The notes beneath the pieces were generated by a model. It ran no database searches, was not told where the DNA came from, and was given only the letters and a program-made list of their open reading frames with translations. A DNA stretch of 20,589 bases from a virus. The stretch's first letter is position 1. Each line of letters begins with the position of its first letter. Position numbers and translations under genes: made by a program. The stretch lies in IMG/VR virus record IMGVR_UViG_3300025889_001175, positions 1 through 20,589 of that record; one strand, 5' to 3'. Below, in pieces: positions 13,186-20,081 of this stretch.

Positions 13186-15224
13186 AGTAGTGGAGGCGCG
13201 TTTTTATAAGGGTGACCCACTGGGAGGTTGGCTTGTAGGCCCCACTTCCAGGCTAGGTAGCCTTCGAGTTTCTGGCGATTGTCGGTGGATAGCGTGGTCG
13301 GCACAAGCAATATTTCCGCCGCTGTCATTGATGCAATATTTGAGCCGGAAACAAATCTGGCAATATTTATTGGCCCGTCTACAAGAGTGATCGCAGTGGA
13401 ATTACCTTGCGTTACTGTCAAAACATTTCCGTTTTGTGTTACCGTCCAGTTGGACGTATTAACAGCGTTTCTTACGGTTGTAAAAACATACGCCGAACTT
13501 GGAGAGCTAAGGGTTGCTGTTCCCAACTGGGAACCAGTAGAAAAACCAGTCCATACATTATTGCCAGAATTTGCCCCCATGAAATGGTAACTAGAAGCCG
13601 CTGCGGCAGAACCAAAAGACAAAAACACATTCAAGTGGGGTAGCGGGGTAATAAACACCCCGGCGATTGAAAATAGCGGATCTCCTGAAAGACCGATATT
13701 TGACACGCCCAACATAAAATCTGACGTTCCATCAAACACCGCTGCTGGCTTACCTAACAGCCCCGTAGCGTTATACGTTGGCTGCGCACTTGCAGTAGGC
13801 TGCGATACATTTCGTCCATTCCCAGACTTATCGTTCCACTGGCTAACCGTAGACCCATTGAGCGTAATCGTGCTGGCATCAGCAGCGTCAAGCCACAATG
13901 CCGTTGAGATTTGCGCGGGAGTCCAGAGCGGAATATTTCGTGAATATGATGTCAACGCTCGCAACTCTTCGTTGCTTAGGCGAGTGGGGTAATAGACGAT
14001 GCGGCGAATGTGGCCGTTAACAAAATATTGCCCTCGTTCTGAGCCAATGAACATCTGATTGACAGTTGGTACTGTTCCAGATGTGTCGGTGGCAACAGAA
14101 GAGCCGTTAAATGACCGAGCAAAGTCATTTGCTTTATACGCAAATGCAAAATCATTTATTGATGTTGCTACATATCCACTTGATCCAAGTGCCGCTTGAG
14201 TTACACCACCATCAACAACTTGGCTCCTCTCAAATGTTGCGTTAGACGGGCTTGTTCTAACAGTTATTAGATTATTGGATGTGCCATTATCAATGGCCAG
14301 ATACGTCTGTGCCGTGATAGCTGCCAAGCATTGTGCTTGTAGGTAGATCGTCCCCTCAGTCTGGTTATACCAGCTAGAGAAGTTCGTCCCAGTCATGCTA
14401 GCGAGGTCTGCTGCTCTAGTGACTGCTGCTGTGGTGGTGGGGATGTAGCTGGTGGGGAAGGATCCTGTTTCTAGTTGAGCGCCCCAGATGTAAATGCCGC
14501 TTGTGCCGTCACCGTTAGTTGTTAATGTGTTGCTCAATGCAGTGTATATGCCTACCACGCCTAGTGCAGTAGCCAAAGATGTTGCAGTAACAGAGCACCG
14601 ATACCAGCCGTTGCCAAACGAGGTAATTGAAGCGGGCAATGAGTTTGGATTCAGCGTAATAGAACCATCAGTTAAACTAAAAATCACATAACTATTGGCT
14701 GCAAAAACAGAGTTTGTGGTATCAAATAGCAATGCGCCATGTGTTCTGCCAGCAGCTTTCATAAAACAGGAAAACGTATAGGCTGTCCCTGTTGTAATAG
14801 AAATTCCTCCGCCACGGCGTGTAACGTGAGTATTTGCTGCTGTAGTATCCTCAACCAGCTTATCGGCAGTAAGTGTGCCGTCTGGCGCTCCAATTGTGTT
14901 TGAAGTAATGCTCGCCCTAACAAGCGACCAAGCCGCATTGTCAAACTGCTCCGAGTACGTCAGCAGGTTCGTCCTCGACTCCTCAATAAGCAGACCTTTG
15001 AGTGCCCTAGTAACGGGATCGTAGTCGAACCTGGGCTCGTTAATCGCAGCGCTAGCAACCACGCCAGCGCTATTAACGTATGTGCCTGTTGTTGATCTAG
15101 TAAATGTGATGCGAGGATCTAGAGCCGGAGATGTTCCAGCAATTGGAATAAAGTCGAGACTAATAGCTGAATCGCTAAAAATACTCAGTGCTCTAGCTCT
15201 GCTCCTGGCCCTATTTCTGGACAT
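13182..15224 (-). CDS. Large virion adhesin with two concanavalin/LamG-like domains
   Basis: The 680-residue protein begins with a short basic leader (MSRNRARSRARALSIF). Residues about 20-100 carry the widespread phage block TFTRSTTGTYVNSAG, then EPRFDYDP and GLLIEESRTNLL, which often opens carbohydrate-binding tail or capsid proteins. About 100-425 reads as LamG/concanavalin beta-sandwich material (GNGWYRCSVTATS; GQYFVNGHIRRIVYYPTRLS). A second jelly roll follows (about 430-680: TALWLDAADASTITL to EGYLAWKWGLQANLP). I infer a surface polysaccharide-binding protein. It has no catalytic signature I can see. P22 has nothing at this position, so it is probably an acquired receptor-binding or decoration module. 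A good AAGGG ribosome site precedes the ATG. Confidence 0.82.
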   Translation of the reverse strand: MSRNRARSRARALSIFSDSAISLDFIPIAGTSPALDPRITFTRSTTGTYVNSAGVVASAAINEPRFDYDPVTRALKGLLIEESRTNLLTYSEQFDNAAWSLVRASITSNTIGAPDGTLTADKLVEDTTAANTHVTRRGGGISITTGTAYTFSCFMKAAGRTHGALLFDTTNSVFAANSYVIFSLTDGSITLNPNSLPASITSFGNGWYRCSVTATSLATALGVVGIYTALSNTLTTNGDGTSGIYIWGAQLETGSFPTSYIPTTTAAVTRAADLASMTGTNFSSWYNQTEGTIYLQAQCLAAITAQTYLAIDNGTSNNLITVRTSPSNATFERSQVVDGGVTQAALGSSGYVATSINDFAFAYKANDFARSFNGSSVATDTSGTVPTVNQMFIGSERGQYFVNGHIRRIVYYPTRLSNEELRALTSYSRNIPLWTPAQISTALWLDAADASTITLNGSTVSQWNDKSGNGRNVSQPTASAQPTYNATGLLGKPAAVFDGTSDFMLGVSNIGLSGDPLFSIAGVFITPLPHLNVFLSFGSAAAASSYHFMGANSGNNVWTGFSTGSQLGTATLSSPSSAYVFTTVRNAVNTSNWTVTQNGNVLTVTQGNSTAITLVDGPINIARFVSGSNIASMTAAEILLVPTTLSTDNRQKLEGYLAWKWGLQANLPVGHPYKNAPPLL

Positions 15225-15226
15225 TT

Positions 15227-15526
15227 TTAGAACCCTTCGCCAGGCATAATATGCAAAAACCCAGTTCCAGATGCAGTTACATACGCAACGTGCGTGGCGT
15301 CCTGATCTTTACTTAAAGACACCTGAGTAAGTGGCAATACAGGATAATCCGCCGCAGTTGCTACAACTCCAGATGTGCCGACGCTAACATACACAACGAA
15401 TGAGCCTAGATTTGTGACGCATAGCGATTTTGAACCAGCCCCAATAACTGAAGCAGCAGAAACTGTTGAAGGAGCAACAACAACTCCTTTTGTGTATGAC
15501 GGATTAAATGTTGCGTTAACTGACAT
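15227..15526 (-). CDS. Small beta-rich hypothetical protein upstream of the adhesin
   Basis: The 99-residue product has an AAAGGA ribosome site upstream and ends two bases before the adhesin start. It is rich in Ser, Val, Ala, Thr and Gly with alternating strands (SKSLCVTNLGSFVVYVSVG; THVAYVTASGTGFLHIMPGE), as in small beta-sandwich virion proteins. I recall similar short proteins in phage structural operons without a defined role. A head or neck accessory function is possible by position only. Confidence 0.6.
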   Translation of the reverse strand: MSVNATFNPSYTKGVVVAPSTVSAASVIGAGSKSLCVTNLGSFVVYVSVGTSGVVATAADYPVLPLTQVSLSKDQDATHVAYVTASGTGFLHIMPGEGF

Positions 15527-15544
15527 TTGATAATCCTTTAAATA

Positions 15545-15997
15545 TTAAGAAATTCGATACCAAGAATTGGTGGATTGCACAAAGCGCACTCGGAAAAAAT
15601 CCTCAGCGGATAGAGTGCTAGGTTTTCCATACGCGGCAGTTGCGCCATTCAATGCAAGGGTAAAAGAGGTAATTTGCTGAGTCGTTGTAATCAGAATTTC
15701 CGTGCCATCTGGCGTCTGCGTATTAAGCGGCAAAGTTACCGTTCCAGCAGCAAGAGTGCCAGCAGGCTGAATCAGAATCCACTGTTGCGATACTGGCGTT
15801 GGAACCGCAATATTGAAACCAGTTCCAGGCGTATAAAAATTGGTCGCAAGCGACGGGCTTGCAAATGTCTGCTCGAAGTAGTCAAGCAAAGTCCCGATAG
15901 ATACGCGCCGTGCATCGCCATTGTTCGGACTATAGACGGGCAATTGCTCGCCAGACGAGATACTAGACATCAACGGCAACTGGTTTATCTGAGCCAT
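15545..15997 (-). CDS. Hypothetical virion-associated protein, MAQINQLP type
   Basis: The 150-residue product starts after gp4 with the ribosome site AAGGTGA. Its opening (MAQINQLPLMSSISSGEQLP, then VYSPNNGDARRVSIGTLLDY) is a pattern found at the N-terminus of many phage fibre and baseplate-associated proteins, where it may serve as an attachment region. The rest is a short beta domain (ITSFTLALNGATAAYGKPST) ending FVQSTNSWYRIS, with a typical aromatic C-terminus. It is too short for a full fibre, so it may be an adaptor between neck and the downstream adhesin, or a small decoration protein. The role is inferred from motif and position. Confidence 0.65.
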   Translation of the reverse strand: MAQINQLPLMSSISSGEQLPVYSPNNGDARRVSIGTLLDYFEQTFASPSLATNFYTPGTGFNIAVPTPVSQQWILIQPAGTLAAGTVTLPLNTQTPDGTEILITTTQQITSFTLALNGATAAYGKPSTLSAEDFFRVRFVQSTNSWYRIS

Positions 15998-16006
15998 GTT
16001 TTCACC

Positions 16007-16489
16007 TTAATTAAATTCTAGCGGTCCATCAGGACCGACTGTTACCTGATCAACTGGTGGCCTAATAAATGGGTTGTCATACACACGCCACGGCTTATTG
16101 CCAGCCCCGGCAGGCATAGTTCCTGGTAGTTGTTGCTGGTTAGGATGAACGGCGCGTGAAAGAACAGTGTTGTAGCTGTCTTTGGCGGTTGCTTGTGTAT
16201 TTGGCGAAACGGTCTTGCCGTAGCTTGGCGCAAGTCTTAGCGCAAGATTTGTGATGATTGCCTCATTGGCGCTATCAGGAACCTCTGATGGCTCGTCAAG
16301 ATCGCTGAATTGTGGGCTTCCCGGTATCGGATATCCTAGACGGATGCCCTTTCCATTCCAATCAGCTATCATCGAATCCAGCCTACGAAGCGCCGATTGC
16401 TGCTGTTCCGGTTGAAGATCAAATGCATACGAAGCAAGGCCGATTTCCTCGAATGCAGCTGCAATAAATTGGCGCTTGCTGTATCCCAT
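16007..16489 (-). CDS. P22 gp4-like tail accessory (head completion) factor
   Basis: The 160-residue protein (P22 gp4 is 166) should bind the portal after packaging and start tail assembly; P22 gp4 also has peptidoglycan-cleaving activity. I choose ATG 16489, preceded by AGGTGG and one base after the upstream stop, rather than an in-frame GTG at 16498. Matches to the P22 family pattern include AAFEEIGLASYAFDLQPEQ, LDSMIADWNGKGIRLGY, ANEAIITNLALRLAPSYGK and GTMPAGAGN near the end (P22 reads MPTGSGN). It is placed before the tail hub gene, but with about 4.2 kb of extra genes between the two. Confidence 0.9.
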   Translation of the reverse strand: MGYSKRQFIAAAFEEIGLASYAFDLQPEQQQSALRRLDSMIADWNGKGIRLGYPIPGSPQFSDLDEPSEVPDSANEAIITNLALRLAPSYGKTVSPNTQATAKDSYNTVLSRAVHPNQQQLPGTMPAGAGNKPWRVYDNPFIRPPVDQVTVGPDGPLEFN

Positions 16490-16490
16490 C

Positions 16491-16811
16491 TTATCCACCT
16501 ATGGCTTGTTCAATGCGCCTTAGCAGTAGCGCGTCTGTTGTCCTGCCGTCAAATTTAACCCCGAGTTCACGGGCTTTCAGTTCCAATTCCTCGCGGGTAA
16601 TTGGCGAATTATCCGCTGATTCTTCAAAATCCTCCACCGATTTTGACGGGTTTAAAAACGCGTCTACTGCTTTAATTAAGCTCTCACTCCATCCATTGGC
16701 CAGCAAATGAGCGCATTCCTTTTCGTCATTGGCTACAGTAAATCCATAAGTCGTTCCGCTTGGCCCAAAATGCTCGCCTGGGCAGCGATAAACAAGAACA
16801 GGGTATTCCAT
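16491..16811 (-). CDS. Hypothetical protein with C-terminal HeH/LEM-like motif
   Basis: The 106-residue product has an N-terminal half (MEYPVLVYRCPGEHFGPSGT) and a C-terminal segment, residues about 71-104 (ITREELELKARELGVKFDGR, then TTDALLLRRIEQAI). The latter is the helix-extended loop-helix pattern of HeH/LEM/SAP-like domains common in phage head-region proteins, where it may bind DNA or protein. An acidic linker (about 58-70) joins the two parts. It sits just before gp4, next to two very small basic genes, suggesting a role in head completion or DNA handling. That role is inferred. Confidence 0.7.
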   Translation of the reverse strand: MEYPVLVYRCPGEHFGPSGTTYGFTVANDEKECAHLLANGWSESLIKAVDAFLNPSKSVEDFEESADNSPITREELELKARELGVKFDGRTTDALLLRRIEQAIGG

Positions 16812-16812
16812 A

Positions 16813-16962
16813 TTACTTTGCTTTCTTTGCTGTCTTAGCAGCGGATTTAAACGCCGCAGTTGTAGGAGCGCCTTTAGTGCCAGGCTTCCTCATTCGTTCT
16901 TTAGATCCTTTTTCAATGCGCTCACGCTTCGCGTGAATATTCGCATAAAGACCAGTTTTCAT
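16813..16962 (-). CDS. 49-residue very basic small protein
   Basis: The frame opens at an ATG that overlaps the stop of the preceding small gene (ATGA) and closes one base before the next gene's ATG, so it fills the space exactly. The peptide begins [20 protein letters not shown] and ends [13 protein letters not shown]; about a third of its residues are Lys or Arg. Short proteins starting [16 protein letters not shown] are frequent in phage head regions in my memory, usually unannotated. It might be a DNA-binding or capsid-internal peptide, inferred from charge only. Usual gene finders may miss it because of size. Confidence 0.78.
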   Translation of the reverse strand: MKTGLYANIHAKRERIEKGSKERMRKPGTKGAPTTAAFKSAAKTAKKAK

Positions 16963-17129
16963 TTTTTAGCCTTTGCAGGAGCCTTGCCAGGCTTTCCAGC
17001 TTTCAATGCAGCAGTGCGCGCGGTAGATAGTGCAATCGCTACAGCCTGCTTTTGTGGCTTGCCCGATTTCACCTCTTTGGAGATGTTAGAGCTAATTGTT
17101 TTCTGGCTGTAGCCTTTTTTCAGCGGCAT
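16959..17129 (-). CDS. 56-residue basic small phage protein, MPLKKG type
   Basis: The ATG is preceded by CTGGAGC at a suitable distance, and the TGA overlaps the next start (ATGA). The 56 residues read [20 protein letters not shown], then [18 protein letters not shown] and a Lys/Ala/Pro-rich tail. The core MPLKKG-S-x-KTI-x-NI followed by a [12 protein letters not shown] block is a well-known conserved small-protein pattern in phages and prophages, with unknown function. It is strongly basic and could bind DNA or the capsid interior; that is inference. It follows a hairpin and the decoration-type gene. Confidence 0.82.
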   Translation of the reverse strand: MPLKKGYSQKTISSNISKEVKSGKPQKQAVAIALSTARTAALKAGKPGKAPAKAKK

Positions 17130-17148
17130 TTTATTTGCTCCAGTAATA

Positions 17149-17172
17149 AGCCCGAGGATTGCTCCCCGGGCT
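17149..17172. terminator. GC-rich hairpin between the decoration-type gene and the small basic genes
   Basis: A nine-base-pair stem (AGCCCGAGG with CCCCGGGCT on the plus strand, one G-T wobble on the RNA) has a six-base loop. On the minus strand, the coding direction, it follows the stop at 17184 and is trailed by TTATTA, a weak U-tract; on the plus strand ATTTTTA follows. It may be a partial terminator or an mRNA-stabilising hairpin that lowers expression of the genes after the head proteins. Confidence 0.5.
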
Positions 17173-17183
17173 ATTTTTACAGC

Positions 17184-17798
17184 TTAGGACAGGCGATACA
17201 CAACAAAGGTATCAGCAGCCGTTTTGCGGACGCGGAAGCGAGCAGCCGCGCCGGAAGTGCCAGCGGTAGCAGCAGCGCCAACGATCGTTACGCCAGTGTT
17301 GACGGTGATCGTAAGAGCAAATGCAGCAAGCGTGATCAGCGAGAAATCGAAACTGTCACCAACTGCAAATTCCGACGCCGCATCAAGAACAGCACCAGTG
17401 GGAAGCTGGATATTACGGCCAGCAGTTGGAGTGGCGGTAACGATGCCGCTCAACAGAGAAGCAGCGGTAAATGCCATTGAGCCGCCGTCTGCAATGTCAG
17501 TGGGAGCGCCTTGAACTTGGGAATTAAGACGCAGCTGCTGCACTTGGGGAGCGGTGCCGACTTCATAATAAACAGGCTGGCTACCGGTAGACTCAACAAC
17601 GATGGTTGCGCCGGCAGAATAGGAACCGAAAACGGTCTGGCCATTCTTTACGGTGCCAATCAAAGTAGTTTGGTCAGGATAGTTAGGAAACCCGATAGTA
17701 CGGGAAACCTGCGCTTCACCTTGCGTGAAAACTGCAATGGATTCGCCAGACGGGATGGTAACGGTAGCTTTTCCGTTGACTGCAACGATGTTAGACAT
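17184..17798 (-). CDS. Probable capsid decoration or head protein
   Basis: The 204-residue product follows the coat gene and has a strong ribosome site (AAAGGA). The N-terminal part (about 1-90) is beta-rich (ATVTIPSGESIAVFTQGEA). The C-terminal domain (about 95-204) has TAGRNIQLPTGAVLDAASEF, SFDFSLITLAAFALTITVNT and the ending RKTAADTFVVYRLS. This carboxy domain is a familiar module in phage head proteins lying directly after the coat gene, where it often decorates the capsid. Its own position behind a terminator suggests that it is made at a lower dose than coat protein. Role is inferred from place and domain. Confidence 0.7.
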   Translation of the reverse strand: MSNIVAVNGKATVTIPSGESIAVFTQGEAQVSRTIGFPNYPDQTTLIGTVKNGQTVFGSYSAGATIVVESTGSQPVYYEVGTAPQVQQLRLNSQVQGAPTDIADGGSMAFTAASLLSGIVTATPTAGRNIQLPTGAVLDAASEFAVGDSFDFSLITLAAFALTITVNTGVTIVGAAATAGTSGAAARFRVRKTAADTFVVYRLS

Positions 17799-17818
17799 AA
17801 TTTTCCTTTCTAAATTTT

Positions 17819-17841
17819 AAAAAGGCCGGATTTCTCCGGCC
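17819..17841 (-). terminator. Strong intrinsic terminator directly after the coat gene
   Basis: On the minus strand GGCCGGA (17841-17835) pairs perfectly with TCCGGCC (17830-17824) across a GAAA tetraloop, and TTTTT follows (17823-17819). This is a textbook rho-independent terminator nine bases after the coat stop codon. Late antitermination or read-through must occur for the tail and lysis genes to be made, so it probably sets the ratio of coat protein to downstream products. Confidence 0.9.
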
Positions 17842-17849
17842 AGTGTTTC

Positions 17850-19124
17850 TTAGGTCTGCGAGAACATGATCACGCCAGACATTTCCGGCTGCTTGTTCAC
17901 CACGCCAAACAGAGTATCGAGACGATATTTAGTTTTCATCGTGTTGATGTCGTACTGCTTCTGCATGACCAACTCGATGCCTTGGTCAGTAGAAGCACGC
18001 ATCACAGCAGCGCCAGCATCAGCAGGAACGGCATAACGACCGGGCAGAATCTCAAGCGAATCACGCTGCCAGAACGGGTTCACAAAGTTGCTGACCGTAT
18101 TCAGGAACACGATAGAGGCATTGGATGCAGTCGTGTTTGCAACGCAGTTCTGATACTGAATTTCTGCGTCGGTGCCGCCCTGCGCGGTAATCAGCGGTGG
18201 GCTGATAACCAGAGTGGTTGCGCTTGGCACAGAGATGACGCGGAAAGTCTTAAGCTGCCCGGTATCGCCTTTGGTGATGTGATGCACAGCGTTAATGCCA
18301 GCGATGGTGAATGCATCGCCTGCAGCAACGTTGGTTGTGCTGGAGACAGTGATGGTCTGGAAACGGTTGTCTACGTTAGCAGTTTCACCAGTAGCAGCAA
18401 CAGATGTCGCTTTCGGGACATAGTAATTGCCAGCAGAGACGCGGGTATCAACGGTCAGACCTGCACCACCGGCAGCAGCTGCTTTGCGGTTTGCGTAGTC
18501 AAACTTATAGGTTTGGAAGCTGGCCATTTCGCCGACAAACGCCTTGCGCAGTGCGCGGTCGCTGATCTCGTTACCAAAGGAACGAGAGGCTTTCGACAGA
18601 TCATTCGCCATGCCGTTATAGTCACGAGTGGACAGAGCCAAGAAACGATCATAAGACGGAACGCCTTGTTCGTTCATGATGGCCTCGCACTGAGCTACAT
18701 CATCAAAACCAGATGCTGCAGCAGTACGTTTAACGAACAGTGTTCCCTGATTAGCTGCAACGTTCATGATTGCAACGTTGATGTCAGAAGCCAGCTTCTG
18801 TTTTGCAGCGTCGCCAAGACGACCCTCTTGCAGGCTATCGCGCAGCTCAGTTGCAGTCATAACCCACGGGACCGACTTGCTAAACCCGATAGTTGCGGGA
18901 ACAGACAACTGCGTGAAATCGTCAAAGTTCGACGACATATCGGTTCCATTGTACGACGTGGCAATGTACGGCTGAGGGCGCCAGATAACATTGTTAGTGC
19001 GCTCCATCATAGTCTGGTCGGTGTTGTACACCGCGACGTTTTTGGACAGTACCAAAGCATCCTGGAAGCCTTCCAGAATATCCTCAAACGCTACGCGTTC
19101 CTCTTTGCTAAAGCTATTAGCCAT
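17850..19124 (-). CDS. Major capsid (coat) protein, P22 gp5 type
   Basis: The 424-residue protein (P22 gp5 is 430) forms the HK97-fold icosahedral shell. Residues 1-90 (MANSFSKEERVAFEDIL; NNVIWRPQPYIATSYNGTDM) resemble the N-arm region. Residues about 220-345 would hold the inserted I-domain seen in P22-like coats, containing VDNRFQTITVSSTTNVAAGD and AFTIAGINAV, close in pattern to the matching P22 stretch. The C-terminal part (about 350-424: FWQRDSLEILPGRYAVPADA, YRLDTLFGVVNKQPEMSGVI) is the P-domain and A-domain end. AGGAG eight bases before the ATG fits high expression. It comes straight after the scaffold gene and is followed by a strong terminator. Confidence 0.95.
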   Translation of the reverse strand: MANSFSKEERVAFEDILEGFQDALVLSKNVAVYNTDQTMMERTNNVIWRPQPYIATSYNGTDMSSNFDDFTQLSVPATIGFSKSVPWVMTATELRDSLQEGRLGDAAKQKLASDINVAIMNVAANQGTLFVKRTAAASGFDDVAQCEAIMNEQGVPSYDRFLALSTRDYNGMANDLSKASRSFGNEISDRALRKAFVGEMASFQTYKFDYANRKAAAAGGAGLTVDTRVSAGNYYVPKATSVAATGETANVDNRFQTITVSSTTNVAAGDAFTIAGINAVHHITKGDTGQLKTFRVISVPSATTLVISPPLITAQGGTDAEIQYQNCVANTTASNASIVFLNTVSNFVNPFWQRDSLEILPGRYAVPADAGAAVMRASTDQGIELVMQKQYDINTMKTKYRLDTLFGVVNKQPEMSGVIMFSQT

Positions 19125-19139
19125 TTTTAAAACTCCTGA

Positions 19140-20033
19140 TTAAATAGATTTATTACGAAGCTGCCGTTTATAAGCCATGACTTTTGAAATATCGCCAGTC
19201 TTTTCGGCTTCAGCTCGCAGCCGTTCTAGGGTTGAGTCAACCGCCCCAGACACTCTGCCAGTTCCTTGCACAGTGCGCTCGGGTGGTGGTGCCGCCTTTC
19301 GGTTTGTAACTTTCAATTCTTTCTCCAGTTTCGCAACCGTAAAGGCGAACTTTACGTGGTCTTTGATGTCAGCGATCTCCTTTGCCTTCTTAGGATTCTT
19401 GCCGAGTGCGTAAACTACCAGTGCAGGATTTTCTGCGCCGTGAACCACCATCCATTGCTGTGTCAAGTCAAAAAGATCATGAACTACATACTCAGCATCT
19501 TCAAAGTCTTTAACATTTAGCCCGGCTTTAGCCTTACTGTAATAATCAAGTCTTGCCTGTAAAGCGTCGTGCTGCGCCTGTTCTTCTTGGCGCGCTTTCT
19601 CGGCGTCTTGATCAGCTGCGCGTTTTCGCTCGTACCAATCAGATAAAGCAGCTTCGAATTTGTCGGTGTCGTAATCGTGATCCTCTAGCTTTGGTTTCGC
19701 CCCTAACACAACCGGCTTGTTCTCAGTTTGTGCTGTGGTTTGCAACTTAGCTTCAAGTTCTCGAATGCGACGTTCCTTTTCGCGGTTCTGTTTACGCAAC
19801 TCGCGAACCCATTCAGGCGCACGAGGTTCTTCTGCTGGAGGTGGCGACTCCTCACCAATGGAAACTACAACCTCGTCTTCGTCATCTTTGGCTGGTTCAC
19901 TTTCCGATTCGCCGTTCTCATGTTCTGTGATTGATTGCTCATCACTGACTTGTTCGACATGCTCATCGTCTGCATTTGCCTCGATGCCTTCAACTTCGAT
20001 TTGATCTCCTGTTTCTGCCGTTTTTACCATCAT
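19140..20033 (-). CDS. Scaffolding protein, P22 gp8 type
   Basis: The 297-residue protein (P22 gp8 is 303) would direct coat assembly inside the procapsid and then exit intact. The first 75 residues are highly acidic (EHENGESESEPAKDDEDEVV), followed by a Pro patch and coiled coil (PEWVRELRKQNREKERRIRE and onward). The middle is helical and charged. The C-terminus (about 255-297: STLERLRAEAEKTGDISKVM, then AYKRQLRNKSI) fits the basic helix-turn-helix that binds coat protein in P22. Two adjacent ATGs (20033, 20030) are both possible; GGGGT precedes. It lies between portal and coat, the canonical place. Confidence 0.92.
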   Translation of the reverse strand: MMVKTAETGDQIEVEGIEANADDEHVEQVSDEQSITEHENGESESEPAKDDEDEVVVSIGEESPPPAEEPRAPEWVRELRKQNREKERRIRELEAKLQTTAQTENKPVVLGAKPKLEDHDYDTDKFEAALSDWYERKRAADQDAEKARQEEQAQHDALQARLDYYSKAKAGLNVKDFEDAEYVVHDLFDLTQQWMVVHGAENPALVVYALGKNPKKAKEIADIKDHVKFAFTVAKLEKELKVTNRKAAPPPERTVQGTGRVSGAVDSTLERLRAEAEKTGDISKVMAYKRQLRNKSI

Positions 20034-20081
20034 TTACCCCATTAAACTCACCCATTAAAACGGCGGGTGGATACCGTTAAA

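Noticed and set aside
13182-15224. Possible diversity-generating retroelement target in the adhesin gene
   Set aside because: No reverse transcriptase gene, template repeat or A-biased variable repeat is visible in the window.
17982-19130. A 382-codon open frame on the plus strand opposite the coat gene
   Set aside because: It is antisense to a clearly identified coat protein, has no protein-like pattern and no ribosome site; biased codon use in the coat gene keeps the opposite strand open.
20041-20081. Short AACGG/CCGTT hairpin between portal and scaffold genes
   Set aside because: Only five pairs with a ten-base loop and a short T stretch; too weak to call a terminator between two genes that are normally co-transcribed.
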